Below, piece after piece: positions 46,405-56,524 of a stretch of DNA of 64,000 bases (within the stretch, counting starts at the first letter, position 1; every line of letters begins with the position of its first letter). Both the position numbers and the translations under genes were made by a program. The DNA comes from Gymnopilus junonius. Lineage: Eukaryota; Basidiomycota; Agaricomycetes; Agaricales; Galerinaceae. Location: positions 1 to 64,000 of the forward strand of contig JADNYJ010000089.1 in NCBI GenBank assembly GCA_015501075.1, read 5' to 3'. The notes below the pieces were generated by a model. It was given only the letters and a program-made list of their open reading frames with translations. It was not told where the DNA came from and searched no databases.

Positions 46405-47110
46405 CTTCCCTCGCTTGCAAATGCGAGATGGAGGTTTTCCGCCTAACCTGGAGTCTAACTCCTATTGGGCAGTTCCTTCATGGATCAGCATGCTTCAACA
46501 CATCGCAGTGGCCGTGGTTTGGCACACTGGCATGTCTGATCAACCAGACGTGCCGATTTCGTCTGTTTCTTCCTCCCTCAGGTGAGTAATAGCATGGGCT
46601 CGTGATCATATCGTGAGCTTGTGCTTTTGTTTTTTTTTCTTCTTTTTTTCGTTACTAACTATGTACCTATTACTTCCCACAGGTCCATCTCGACCACCGC
46701 CCCCCACCGCCGCCATTTCTCACCCCCCGCCACTGACTGTGCTCCCCTCCCTCGCTTGCAAATGTGAGATGGATGCTTTTCGCCCCATGCGAGGGTTTCA
46801 ACTCCAGCAGGGTGCTTCTTTCGAGGGTGAGAGGGCCTGAACGTACTGCAGCAGCAGTAGGTTTGCCCTCTGGGATGTCTGCTCAACCAGACATCCCTAT
46901 TTTCATCTCTACGCCGCCTCCCTCGTGGGTTGGCGGCTTTTTGGCTCATGCAGAGGTCAAACCGCTGCATAGTGCTTTTTCACGAGCAGGAAGGGTAAGG
47001 CGAGTTGCGCTAGTGGCTCGTATGCCCTATGGCACATCTATTTATCCAGACATGCCAATATCGTTCATTTCGCCGCCTCCCCTGCAAAGGCGAGATGGCA
47101 GCTATTCACG
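46405..47110 (+). repeat. Degenerate tandem repeat, period ~335 bp, three units
   Basis: The block CCCTCGCTTGCAAATGCGAG recurs near 46408, 46748 and (shortened) 47077. A second block that translates as GMSDQPDVPIS / GMSAQPDIPIF / PDMPISFIS recurs at the matching place. Plus-strand frames over it resemble repeated exons separated by GTGAGT-starting introns. No known protein is recognised. Confidence 0.6.
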
Positions 47111-47317
47111 TGTTTTCTTTGTATGGGGTAATGGGTATATACCCTTGGTTGTCTTCGTTAAGCAATGTTTTTAATATTATTATGTAAATTAGTTCTCGAA
47201 TTCATTTATGTGCTCAGACCGACTACTGATTGCAAACGACTGTGGGGTAGGAGAGAACCTCCTACATTGGCCTAGCTCAAGATAAAAAATTAATTTATAG
47301 AGGTATCCTTGCTAATC
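47111..47317. other. Spacer downstream of the transposase gene
   Basis: Short non-coding stretch, the 3' flank of the minus-strand transposase. Confidence 0.4.
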
Positions 47318-48575
47318 CTACAAATTCAATGATACAGCCAACTGAAGGGATTTCATCCTCATCCAAAAATCCTCATCCAACTGGTCAAAGACCAGAAACT
47401 CGTCACCATACTCTTGGCTGTCATGTGTGGGTATTAAAAGAGCTCCGCGGACAATAGATTCAATATGAATAAAAGTTGCCTTGGATCGGGGTCGTCCTCG
47501 TACTCGAGTAAATTGTAGATCTTGATCACCCCGCGGCTGCTCTATCCGAGGTATTGGCACATCAAATGGGAGAATCAGAGCCAAGTACTGGACTTCGCTC
47601 TCCACAAATATGCCAAATATATAAAGTAGGCAGGTGAAGAAATGTTTTCCTTGCCCTGCATCAACTAAAACACAGTCATAGCGAGGGCTGTTGTAGAAAT
47701 TTGGATGTGCATGCACTATATCAGTAGTGATGCCCCAGGAAACCATGGACTCATAGCTGACATGAAGGGCTTGATACGGAGAGACCTGCAAAGTCAAAAT
47801 GATTACCTATCTAGAATCAAGGATAAAAAATGTTCACCTCATCGTATAAACCCACATCGATTCGGGTGCAGAATATTGATGTGAGCCCTTTTCCGAGGTG
47901 CTTTCAGAAATCTTTAAAGGCATTGTCTCCTGGTCCTAACTTTGTCTCGATGAACTCAACCGTGCATGGTGCCAAAGCAGAACTGAGAGAAACGTGTTCT
48001 GTTCCAATCAAGTGATGCTTTCTTGTGCTGTTGTTCACCTCTTCTTCCAGCTTTCGATGTGCAAGCTCATCTAAAATGGTAATCTGCTCCCAAATCATTG
48101 TTGATATAACATCCTTTTCATTCAGCTTTAGGATCTGTCTCCAGTAATTAATACCATCATGGATAAATCAGTATATTAGAAATAAGAAGCACACCTGAAC
48201 TCCGAAATTTTTGAAGTTTGTCATAAGCTGATAAAAGTCCTTAAGCGGGGAATGTGCCTTCTCATTAGGTTTCGTGCTGAAATTCCAAGTAACTCCCTTG
48301 CGCATAATGTCATTGAAGACATGCTTATGACTATGGGCCTTGATAAAGTGCCAGTTTTTCATTGGTGAAACCCTGGAATATTCCTAGAAGCATCATTCAA
48401 TTATCACAGGTCCAAATTAATATGAAGTGAAGTTACCTGATGAGCAATTTTCAAATGCAAGAAGAGCTTTCTCACCAGCTTCAATGGTAGACTCAGAGTG
48501 AAGTGAAAGTGAGGTGTACATGTGGAGCTCCAGATAACTGCAGAGAAGTTGGAGGATGGCATAGCCCTCAGGAGA

Positions 48576-48583
48576 CTCATCCT
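48576..48583. repeat. hAT-B left target-site duplication
   Basis: CTCATCCT, identical to 50475-50482. Confidence 0.9.
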
Positions 48584-50474
48584 TAGGGAAGAGCACGGGT
48601 CACCCGTGGGTATTCCGAGGCCTACCCGTACCCGTACCCATCAAAACCCGTACCCGTTCACCCGCGGGTCACCACGCCATGGGTATATGGGTCACAGGTA
48701 TCTCCTCAGTCACACATAGGATACATGCAGATGTCAATTGTAAGCATATATTTGAGAAATACGTTACAAGATGATGCTATCCCACCCATCCTCGAGCTCC
48801 TCCTCCTCTTCCTCATCAATATCTGGAAGCTTGGTGGCAACAAGGACATCCAAGTCCTTGACAATGAATTCACCAAGCAGAGACCAGTTGCCAAGGCATA
48901 GGAGAGCGTGAGTAGACTGAGCCGAAAGGCGATTATGGATGTGGGAGAGAATGAGGCGTCCACAACTAAAAGCACGTTCAATGTCGACAGACGTTGCTTG
49001 AAACCAAATGAAATAGTAGTCAGTGTTGTATAAAAAAGATGGAGGGCAACTCACCAGGAATTGTAAGGTAGTCCAAAGCCATATGCGATAAAGAAGGATA
49101 TGTTGTTCGGCACTCAGACCACCAGGCGATAGGGTCGTCAATGGTCTCAGTGTCCACGGAAAGGTAGCGTTCGACCTCGCCGCGTGGATCTGCTGAGGGC
49201 TTAGTGGGCTTGAGGAGATTGTCGAACATGTTCTGCTTCTTCTTGGATGAAGCCTCCTTTCGCGAAGAGGTCGAGGGCTAAAGAAAAGAAAAGAGAATGT
49301 TAGTAATAACTCATAATTTAATAAGGGCACTCACCGTCGAGTCCGTCTGAGACTGCATTGGGGTATCCTTCTCACCACTCGAAGCGAACTTGCGGTAATT
49401 TGCTTCATATTCTGCCCGGAAAATGTCTTCGGCAGTGCTGATCCACGAAGACTCCCTCGACACCCCAGCAGGCCTTCGCATGCTTGCGCAAGTTACTGGT
49501 TGACCCATTGTCCTTGGTGTCGGGATAACGCTTGACGGATGCCTTGCAGGACTTCATGAAACAGTGGAATTTGTGATAAATGCGGCCGTCGTCGTCCTTC
49601 TCAATGGTTGGGACTGGGTGGAAAAAAGCATAGATAGGTGAGTTCCAGTTTTCCATCATACATTCTATTGACTGATTAGTTTACAGATTCTTCTCAAATG
49701 TTGCTGAGCTTACCGAGCTGGGCTTCCGGGGTTTCATCATCCTGTTCATCGTCATCGTCATCGTCATCGTCTGAAACCTCAATGACGGAAGGCTGATGGG
49801 CAGAGTCATGGCGAGAAGACTTCTCCGTTGGGGTTGGGGCAGTCGCTGATTTAACAGAGGCCTAGTGTCCACATAAAGAAGGTAAGTCAAACATTTTCTT
49901 ATTTCACGCTGTGTTAACTGACCTCACTGACAGACTCCTTGTCGCTGTCTCCATTTTCCGAGGCTGACCCAGACACCTTCTTCATCCTGGGCAGAAATTT
50001 AAATAAACCCTTGCTCTTCTTCTTCGGCGGCTGCGACTTCAAGTCTAAAGTTAGTTGCACGTGCATTGTTTTTGACAGATCAATACTCACGGAAGTCATA
50101 GAAGCTTCCTCATCACTGTTGAGCACTGCTTTGCTGATTCGTTTCCGAGTCTTTGGTGCGAGGGACTTCATAGCCGCGATGGCGACGTTTTTGATAGAAG
50201 GGACCTGACCGGACCGTGTGGCATTGCCACTAGTCACGTCCTTGTCCTTCGCCATGCTGGAAGGAGAATTGACAAGCTGCCACTTAGATTAGATAGCGTA
50301 GATATTTTTTTCTCGGTGGCGTGGTCCTGTATAGTTAGTTATATAAGATTTTCCCTGATATTTATACCTCGGGTATCTCCGGGTCATGGGTCCAGTGGGC
50401 CATACCCAGACCCGTACCCATGAGTACCCGTACCCGTGACCCATCCGGGTAGGCATGACCCATGCATTTCCCTA
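48584..50474 (-). mobile_element. Non-autonomous hAT nested in the Plavaka transposase (hAT-B)
   Basis: 1,891 bp flanked by perfect 8-bp duplications CTCATCCT (48576-48583 and 50475-50482). The ends are similar inverted repeats, TAGGGAAGAGCACGGGTCA on the left and TAGGGAAATGCATGGGTCA on the right. Both subterminal zones are packed with CCCGTACCCG / CGGGTACGGG words, typical of hAT transposase-binding sites. It encodes one shortened transposase gene. Confidence 0.9.
48764..50255 (-). CDS. Core-less hAT transposase (BED finger + dimerisation domain)
   Basis: Exons 50091-50255, 49923-50036, 49714-49861, one from 49664, and further exons down to the stop at 48764. The N-terminus is Lys/Ser-rich with an acidic poly-Asp stretch; a BED-type finger follows (CFMKSCKAS, then HAKAC). 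The C-terminus is a typical hAT dimerisation domain (WWSECRTTYPSLSHMALDYL, then TSVDIERAFSCGRLILSHI). The RNase-H-like catalytic core expected between them is absent: the finger is followed within about 20 codons by AEDIFRAEYEANYRKF, normally found just before the dimerisation region. The junction near 49447 is out of frame by one base. Such a protein could bind ends but not cut. It may be a pseudogene. Confidence 0.6.
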
Positions 50475-50482
50475 CTCATCCT
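50475..50482. repeat. hAT-B right target-site duplication
   Basis: CTCATCCT, identical to 48576-48583. Confidence 0.9.
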
Positions 50483-53154
50483 TTGTTAGAATATTATAGG
50501 CAGCAAATAAGACAAGCTGTAGTAAAGTTTGTTCAGAGACCTGATGATATATAGCCCAAGTGATTGCAAGGGAGTAACTCACCTTTGCAATATCGCTAAA
50601 CTTTCCTCCATCTGTGAAGTCCATTTTCATCACCTCACGGAAATGATTGAGGCCACTCCATCGTGGTGTTTTATCAACCCTTTGACATTCACATCATTAA
50701 CTGGATGATAGGCAAAGGAGGGGTAAAATTACTGAGTGTCTAGTAACTTCACATATTCCTTTCCCAGGACATCAACCAAGCACTTCAACTCTGGCAGGAT
50801 GTGAGCCCCGAAAAGGCCACTATCATGTGCATGAAGCCCATCCCAAGATGTTGCTTGATAAGGATCACAATATTTAAAGTCCCAAAAAACATTCTAAGCA
50901 AAATTTAGCACTAATGGTAGGTCAATGTATATTATTCAGATGTACCTCAACATCTCGAAGACCATATATTTTGAGCAGTTCTTCCTTATCTGTTGCATTA
51001 AGTTCTTGTGCTTGTTTGTATATTTTCATCATATTTTCTTTTGTCTGTAGGTTGAATGTCTTAGACAGGTCTGCAAGCTCATCTGGAGGAACAAGGCAAA
51101 CCGGACATGGCCCATTGCTCCCAAGACCACAAATCAATGTCATTACGCACCTAGTAAGCAAAGAACATTTCAATCAGTTTGAGCAGTACATATAATTATA
51201 ACAAATCAGCTTACTGCTCTTTGTAGTCTGCAGATAATATTAATATGATAGGCCAGAGCCACCTCGCTATATTGTCCCCACAAGTTTTTAAAAACCCTGT
51301 TTTGCCGTGCAACCAAATGGAGTCCAAAATTTCATATAGCGACTTGTGCCACACAATGTGCTTGAAATTTACATAGCCTTTCTTTCTAGTCTCACCAGCA
51401 TCTTCTGTTACCTGGTGCAAAATTTGTACTCTCAGATGCCAAAGAAACTAAGTAGACTGTCTGAAACTTACTATGGGTAGCCATCCAACAAGGCACCCAC
51501 CCCCAGTCCCCTTGCCATTGCGAATGTCAGCTGGAAGGTTTGCGCACCGTGCGAAGACAGGATATCCCTTTGCAGTCCCAAATGATGATAAGCAACTTTT
51601 ATCTGCATAAATAATTATGAAGACTGGGGAGGCATTATCTGGGAGAGCCGACTGCCAAAGACAACATCATGTTGGGTATCTGTTCAGTTTATCAAGAACT
51701 TACTTGAATATTCCACCAGTCATCTGCTGTGCAGGGCTCGTTAATAAACCTCTCCCATTTTGAGCCATTGTACCTGTAGCAACGCTCTGCATCCCATTTA
51801 AATAGAGGGACAATATTACCATTATCTATGATGTCCTCTATCCAGCTCCATATCGGATGTGTTGAGACCTGGAACTCAATCTCCTTTGCCTTATAGTCGA
51901 CTTTGACTGATTTATGCTCAAACTTGTTCAATTCTAGAATATGAACTACGAAAATTCAAATAATAGATGCAATACTTACACCAGTGCCCCAGGTTTCACG
52001 TGCAGCAGTCCAAAACTTTTCCAATTCATCTGTACTGGAAAGTGTAAAATCAGCCAGCTGCGCAATGGCTTTTCGAATGAGAGAGAGAAGAACTGATGAT
52101 TGCCCCACATTCAAATGTGAGTCTAACATGAGTTCCGCAATCTCAAAATCCAGGTGGGTACGAAAGGGTTTCCAAGGTTCTTGATCAGCGACTGGTTCTT
52201 CAGCAGGTTGGCCTTCCTGCGCCGCATAGTCATCAAGGTGGTAAAATTTTGTTGGGTGGTGCGATTTGGGATGATATTCAACTTTGATGTCATCAATCTG
52301 TGGCATCCAGTTGGGCTGTGGGGCATCGGCGTCAGGTGGATATGCACCTGGATCCAGGTCCATTGATCCTATAGGATAATAAAAGATAAGAAAACATCAT
52401 TGAGGCTCAAACATATTAAACGATGTCAAACTTACCTGCATCTGATGGCATCATTGTAGCCTCAGGCTCTTGGGACAATAATACTGACCGCCGACATCGG
52501 AGATGCCTTCTGGAAGACCCTGATATCATTGAAATGGACCGACAGATTCAGAACGAAGAAGATTTTGTGGTTGAAAACTAATGTTAACCCACCTAATAGA
52601 CCCTCTGCAAAGTTGCTCTCATCAACGAACCCGGTCGACAAACTAGGCTGTGCATCTGGATATTCTGATCAAATAATCCATCAAACTACAAGGGATGCCA
52701 GTCACAAAATGGGAGCATACTGAATGTTTGCACCAGCTCCTCAAAACCTTGAGAGATCTCTTGCTTAGATGAGCAGGAGTTTTCATGTTCCTCGATGACT
52801 CGAGTTGAGAACGAGTTTTCACAATGTCGGCATTTCCTCTTTTTTGCTGAGAGTTGGGTGCTTTTCTTTTCCTTCGCTTCTTTAGCTTTCGGCATCGTAG
52901 ATGGTGGAATGAGTCGAAGAGGGCTGAGAAGGCAGGTGGGGAAGTTGAGAACATTGTTCCAAACCACTCATCTTTCGAAGATCGATAACATCGCGGCATG
53001 TCATTAATTCACTGATGAGATGACAGCATTACAACTCCCTATGGGAATTATCTTATCCCATCTATATTTGTAAGGCCGCATCACCGCATATAACCGTGCC
53101 GCCCAGATTGCAAGGCCCTTATAATGGCAATTGCCGCATTAATAATCCCACGAA

Positions 53155-53183
53155 ATTATAATGCACTCTGCAGGTTTCCGACA
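53155..53183 (-). repeat. Plavaka-type right terminal inverted repeat
   Basis: Inverse partner of 42166-42194; ends TTTCCGACA. Confidence 0.65.
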
Positions 53184-54187
53184 TCCCTCTTCCCTCCAAA
53201 TTCCAATTATAATCCCATTCCCAATAACAACTGCATTGGAGTAGACTGTTCTGCCTCAGATCCGGGGAGCTGGTGCTCAGAGATGTGTCTGTCGAGCAGG
53301 CTGTGTGGATAGTGTCACATGTAGTGGCAAGAGGCAAGCAACACAATGATATTGTGAATGCAAGACCACACTGGCACACAGCCTTACTGACATGACAATG
53401 ACTAATTGCAACATAATCTCCAGACAACACATGTCTGCATCTGTGATAAAATCAGATTCAGAACAGGTACATTTTTTTCTAACTTTTTCAACCAAATCTT
53501 GCTGTGGTGTTGTACATCCTGTAAGTCTCAACACCTCCATTCCTATTTCGAACATGGAACTCCCACTGGCAGAGATGTCCAACACCACATCAACATCAAT
53601 ATCACCATCAACAATGACATTGCTCCAGCACTTGAAACTCATGAACTTGGGTCACCAGCGGTTCATTCAATGTGAGATGGAGGTGTCATCCTTCCTCTGC
53701 AAGCTGTAGCACCCATCCTACCCTGCAGCAGGAAGTCAGAACCTGCCCACTGACATGTCCCTTAAATTTCCAATGCTTCTATATCCCATCTACATAAGGC
53801 CTCCCATGTATCAACATGGTCCATGTCAGAAGCCAATGAAAGAATGTGAGGACTGGAGGTGACCCAACAATATTGATCCAGAAGATGGTTATGCCTAATG
53901 CTCTCAAACAGCTTTTCATTAGCAATATTGAGTGATAGACATGTTAGACAATTACAAAACCATACCATTTTCCCCTCTGGTTATTGATCATCATTATCAC
54001 ATCTGCACTGGACAGAAAACTATGCCATGGGAACCATTAAAGGCTGAAGCATTGAGTAAGGTGAGAACATGATGGGTTTGAACTTTGTCTTTCAGGTGTT
54101 TAACATGTGGAGCCCATCTCGAGAATGGGGAGAATGGTGAGCTCATATTTGGTTGTGTGTGGCAGCAACCTTCTATGGCAGAATTCA
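53184..54187. other. Stretch without a recognised gene
   Basis: Plus-strand frames at 53392-53709 (Ser/Thr-rich) and 53406-53675 overlap each other and have no motif. Composition is AT-rich and CpG-poor, probably old transposon DNA. Confidence 0.35.
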
Positions 54188-54195
54188 GTCAAAGC
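54188..54195. repeat. hAT-C left target-site duplication
   Basis: GTCAAAGC, identical to 56517-56524. Confidence 0.92.
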
Positions 54196-56516
54196 TAGGG
54201 TTGCCGAAGTTCAGTTCTGAACTGACAGTTCAAACCCGAACCGGCTGAACCAGACCAATGGTTCAGGTTCAGTTCCAGTTCAGTTCTGCTCTGGGCTGAC
54301 CAGGTTTGGTTCTCAGTTCGAAATTTGGGCAAATCTGTGAACTGGGTTTGAACTGAACTTTTAAGCATAATTTTCTCAATTTTTTTCACATAGAAATGAG
54401 AGGCAGGAGGGGAAATATCAAGTTTTGTGCAACTTGATGAGGGGCCTAGATTTAAGTCAGAGCTTGAATCTAATTACAGCCACCTGCGGAAAAGGAATCA
54501 ATGAAAAAAATAGGATTTGATCTGCTTACTCTGCTGCTCCTCGCTGCTCGCTATGGACCCTGATGCCCCAGCTCTCAACACCGACGGTACTCTGAAGGAT
54601 GCCAGTGAAATCCAGTGGTTCAACTTGCTGAGTGATGAGTGCTGCACCATCAACCTCAAGGACTCAGATGTGCAGAAGAAGCACAAACATGCTGACAGCT
54701 CAGCTCATGGGTCTGACACTGACAGCAAAGATGGATTACCAAGGTCTGTGTTAACAGGACTTAAAGGTAAAAGCCCCACTCGGCAAGTTGGTGGGAAGCG
54801 CACCCAACTCCTCTCCAACAAGGCCAAGGCTGCAACTTCACAGCTTATGGCCAAGGAGCATGGCTTTTATGAAAAGCGATTTACAGGTAAGCAGTAATTT
54901 TATTTATCTAATGTCCATTTACTTACTTTGTATCAATATTGAAGTCAGCTTAGGAAAAGGTAAGTCTTATTTGTTATCTTATCTAAACATCAGCTGACTA
55001 TTATGATGTTCTAGACAATGATTCCATGACTGCCATGTCTTCTTCCATGACTGTCAAGGCCAAACCCACACAGCCGAAGCCCAAGAAAACTCAACCCAAA
55101 CCTCCACCCACCACTCGACGTGCCAACTCAGCCCCTCCCTCTCCCAAAAAATGCCCTCCTGCTCCAGATCCGACCACCCCTCCTAACAAACCCACCCAAG
55201 CATCAACGTCAAAGGCAAGGTGCAATGTCATCACAGATACTGATGATGACATGACAGAGGACAACATGGAGGTTGATGAGGGCAATGAGGATGGAGAGGG
55301 CAATGAATCCAGCAATGAGCAGGATATGGATGAAGACCCTCTGCAGAAGTACCTGTGAATGAGGGATGACATTCAGGCTGAGTGAATGGTAAGGATCGCT
55401 TTTGGCTTAATATTGGCTACACTTACCTCTGTTTATAGCCAGCTCACAAACACTTTCATTGAGGAGAAGATCCCTGCACCCAAGACATACGTGAGATGTT
55501 CACGCCAGGTGAACTTAAAGATAAGGCATCAGACAAGTCAAAGAAGGGTCATATCTGCAAAGGATGCATGTAAGCCCTCTCTCCTTCATATTACTTTTTA
55601 CTTACAGGTTCAATTTTCAGTGCTATGGGTCATAGCGAGAAGAATAGCTTCTTTTCAGGTGATAATAGCATGCTCCGAACATATGTCCACTGGTAAGAGT
55701 CCTTGTCTTTTATACTGGTCTATGTTATGTACTAATACTTAATACTTCCCTTCAGGAACTGGGGTACTCATGGTGAAATGTACCTGAAGATATGTCAAAA
55801 AATAGGCATCAAGCCCAATGAGTGTGCGCTACCCAATCCTGAAGATATGCCTTCAGATACAACTATGCAGACACATCTTGATGGGTTCGTACAAGCTACT
55901 CTGAATGTCAAATGGAGCAAGGAAGGCCTCTTGGAACATATCCTTGACTTCATCATTTCAGGTGATCAGGTATGCTGGTTATATTTTCTTCTTAAAGCTG
56001 TTTATGATTCTTTTTCTAGTCCTTTCATGTTGTTGAAGAGAAACCATTTCGAAAGCTCCTCAAGTACCAGCATCCAGCCACACAAGAATCTGATATTCCC
56101 CATCACACCAAGATACAGGAGGAGGTCATTGAAAAGGCGAATCTTGCTATTCAGCGGCTCAAAGAGGAGTTCAAAGTAAGTACTCCTATCACCTTTACTG
56201 GAAATCTTTGCTTATTAGAATTTAGATTGTGCCTGCTGGCTTCCTCGATGCTACCATTGAGGCTGGTGCTCATAAAGTATGCAACTATATTGAGATTAGT
56301 AGCTAGATATATTTTTATATGTAATTTATATATTTTTCTTTTGAATCTCACAGTTCGCCAGTTCGAACTGCCAACTGGACTGAACTGAACTGGTAGAACT
56401 GGTTCTTTGAGGTTCAGTCCAGTTCTCAGTTCAGTTCTGGCATATCTCTAGCAGTTCAGTTCTCAGTTCTCCAAAATGGGCAGAGAACTGGACTGAACTG
56501 AACTTCGGCAACCCTA
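54196..56516 (+). mobile_element. Non-autonomous hAT with perfect TIRs (hAT-C)
   Basis: 2,321 bp. The ends are perfect 22-bp inverted repeats beginning TAGGGTTGCCGAAG, and 8-bp duplications GTCAAAGC lie on both sides (54188-54195, 56517-56524). Subterminal zones are built from GAACTGAACTG / CAGTTCAGTTC words. Contains an N-terminal transposase fragment only. Confidence 0.92.
54553..56280 (+). pseudogene. N-terminal hAT transposase fragment in hAT-C
   Basis: Starts ATG 54553 (MDPDAPALNTDG). Exon 1 runs to about 54889 and joins at 55015 a Pro/Lys-rich then acidic exon. That exon ends with two in-frame TGA codons (after LQKYL and after DIQAE) where Arg and Trp are expected. Later exons carry a Cys-Cys finger remnant (KKGHICKGC), WSKEGLLEHILDFIISGDQ and HVVEEKPFRKLLKYQHPA, the hAT segment that normally precedes the catalytic core, then QEEVIEKANLAIQRLKEEFK. 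The coding similarity stops there and the 3' subterminal repeats begin, so the whole RNase-H core and dimerisation domain are gone. Confidence 0.75.
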
Positions 56517-56524
56517 GTCAAAGC
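56517..56524. repeat. hAT-C right target-site duplication
   Basis: GTCAAAGC, identical to 54188-54195. Confidence 0.92.

Larger units (their letters stand above)
47318..52895 (-). pseudogene. Plavaka-type transposase, interrupted by a nested hAT and one stop
   Basis: Multi-exon gene from ATG 52895. Exon 1 (52721-52895) encodes a CCHC-type finger (CRHCENSFS, then HENSC) before a GTATGC donor. Later exons carry family-typical blocks: GAYPPDADAPQPNWMPQIDD and VEYHPKSH (52320-52240), IIYADKSCLSSFGTAKGYPV (about 51600), ARWLWPIILILSADYKEQ, NGPCPVCLVPPDEL (51105), CDPYQATSWDGLHAHD (50850), MKNWHFIKAHSHKHVFNDIM, STKPNEKAHSPLKDFYQL and, near the C-terminus, NSPRYDCVLVD. The introns are regular. Two lesions disable it: the hAT at 48584-50474 inserted into the coding sequence at KDES, and an in-frame TGA at 47904-47906 where CGA would fit. 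Otherwise well preserved, so activity was fairly recent. Confidence 0.8.
42166..53183 (-). mobile_element. 11-kb Plavaka-type DNA transposon with passenger gene
   Basis: Bounded by imperfect inverted repeats: TGTCGGAAA, 7 variable bases, then AGTGCCTTATAAT on the left (42166-42194), and the inverse with AGTGCATTATAAT on the right (53155-53183), same spacing. TC flanks both ends, a possible 2-bp target duplication. Both subterminal regions are rich in ATTACAATG/TTATAAT words. Inside, both on the minus strand, are a Plavaka-like transposase and a second gene (42994-45183). A hAT is nested at 48584-50474. The transposase family places it in the CACTA-related group common in Agaricomycetes. No longer active, given the insertion and a stop codon. 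Confidence 0.7.
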
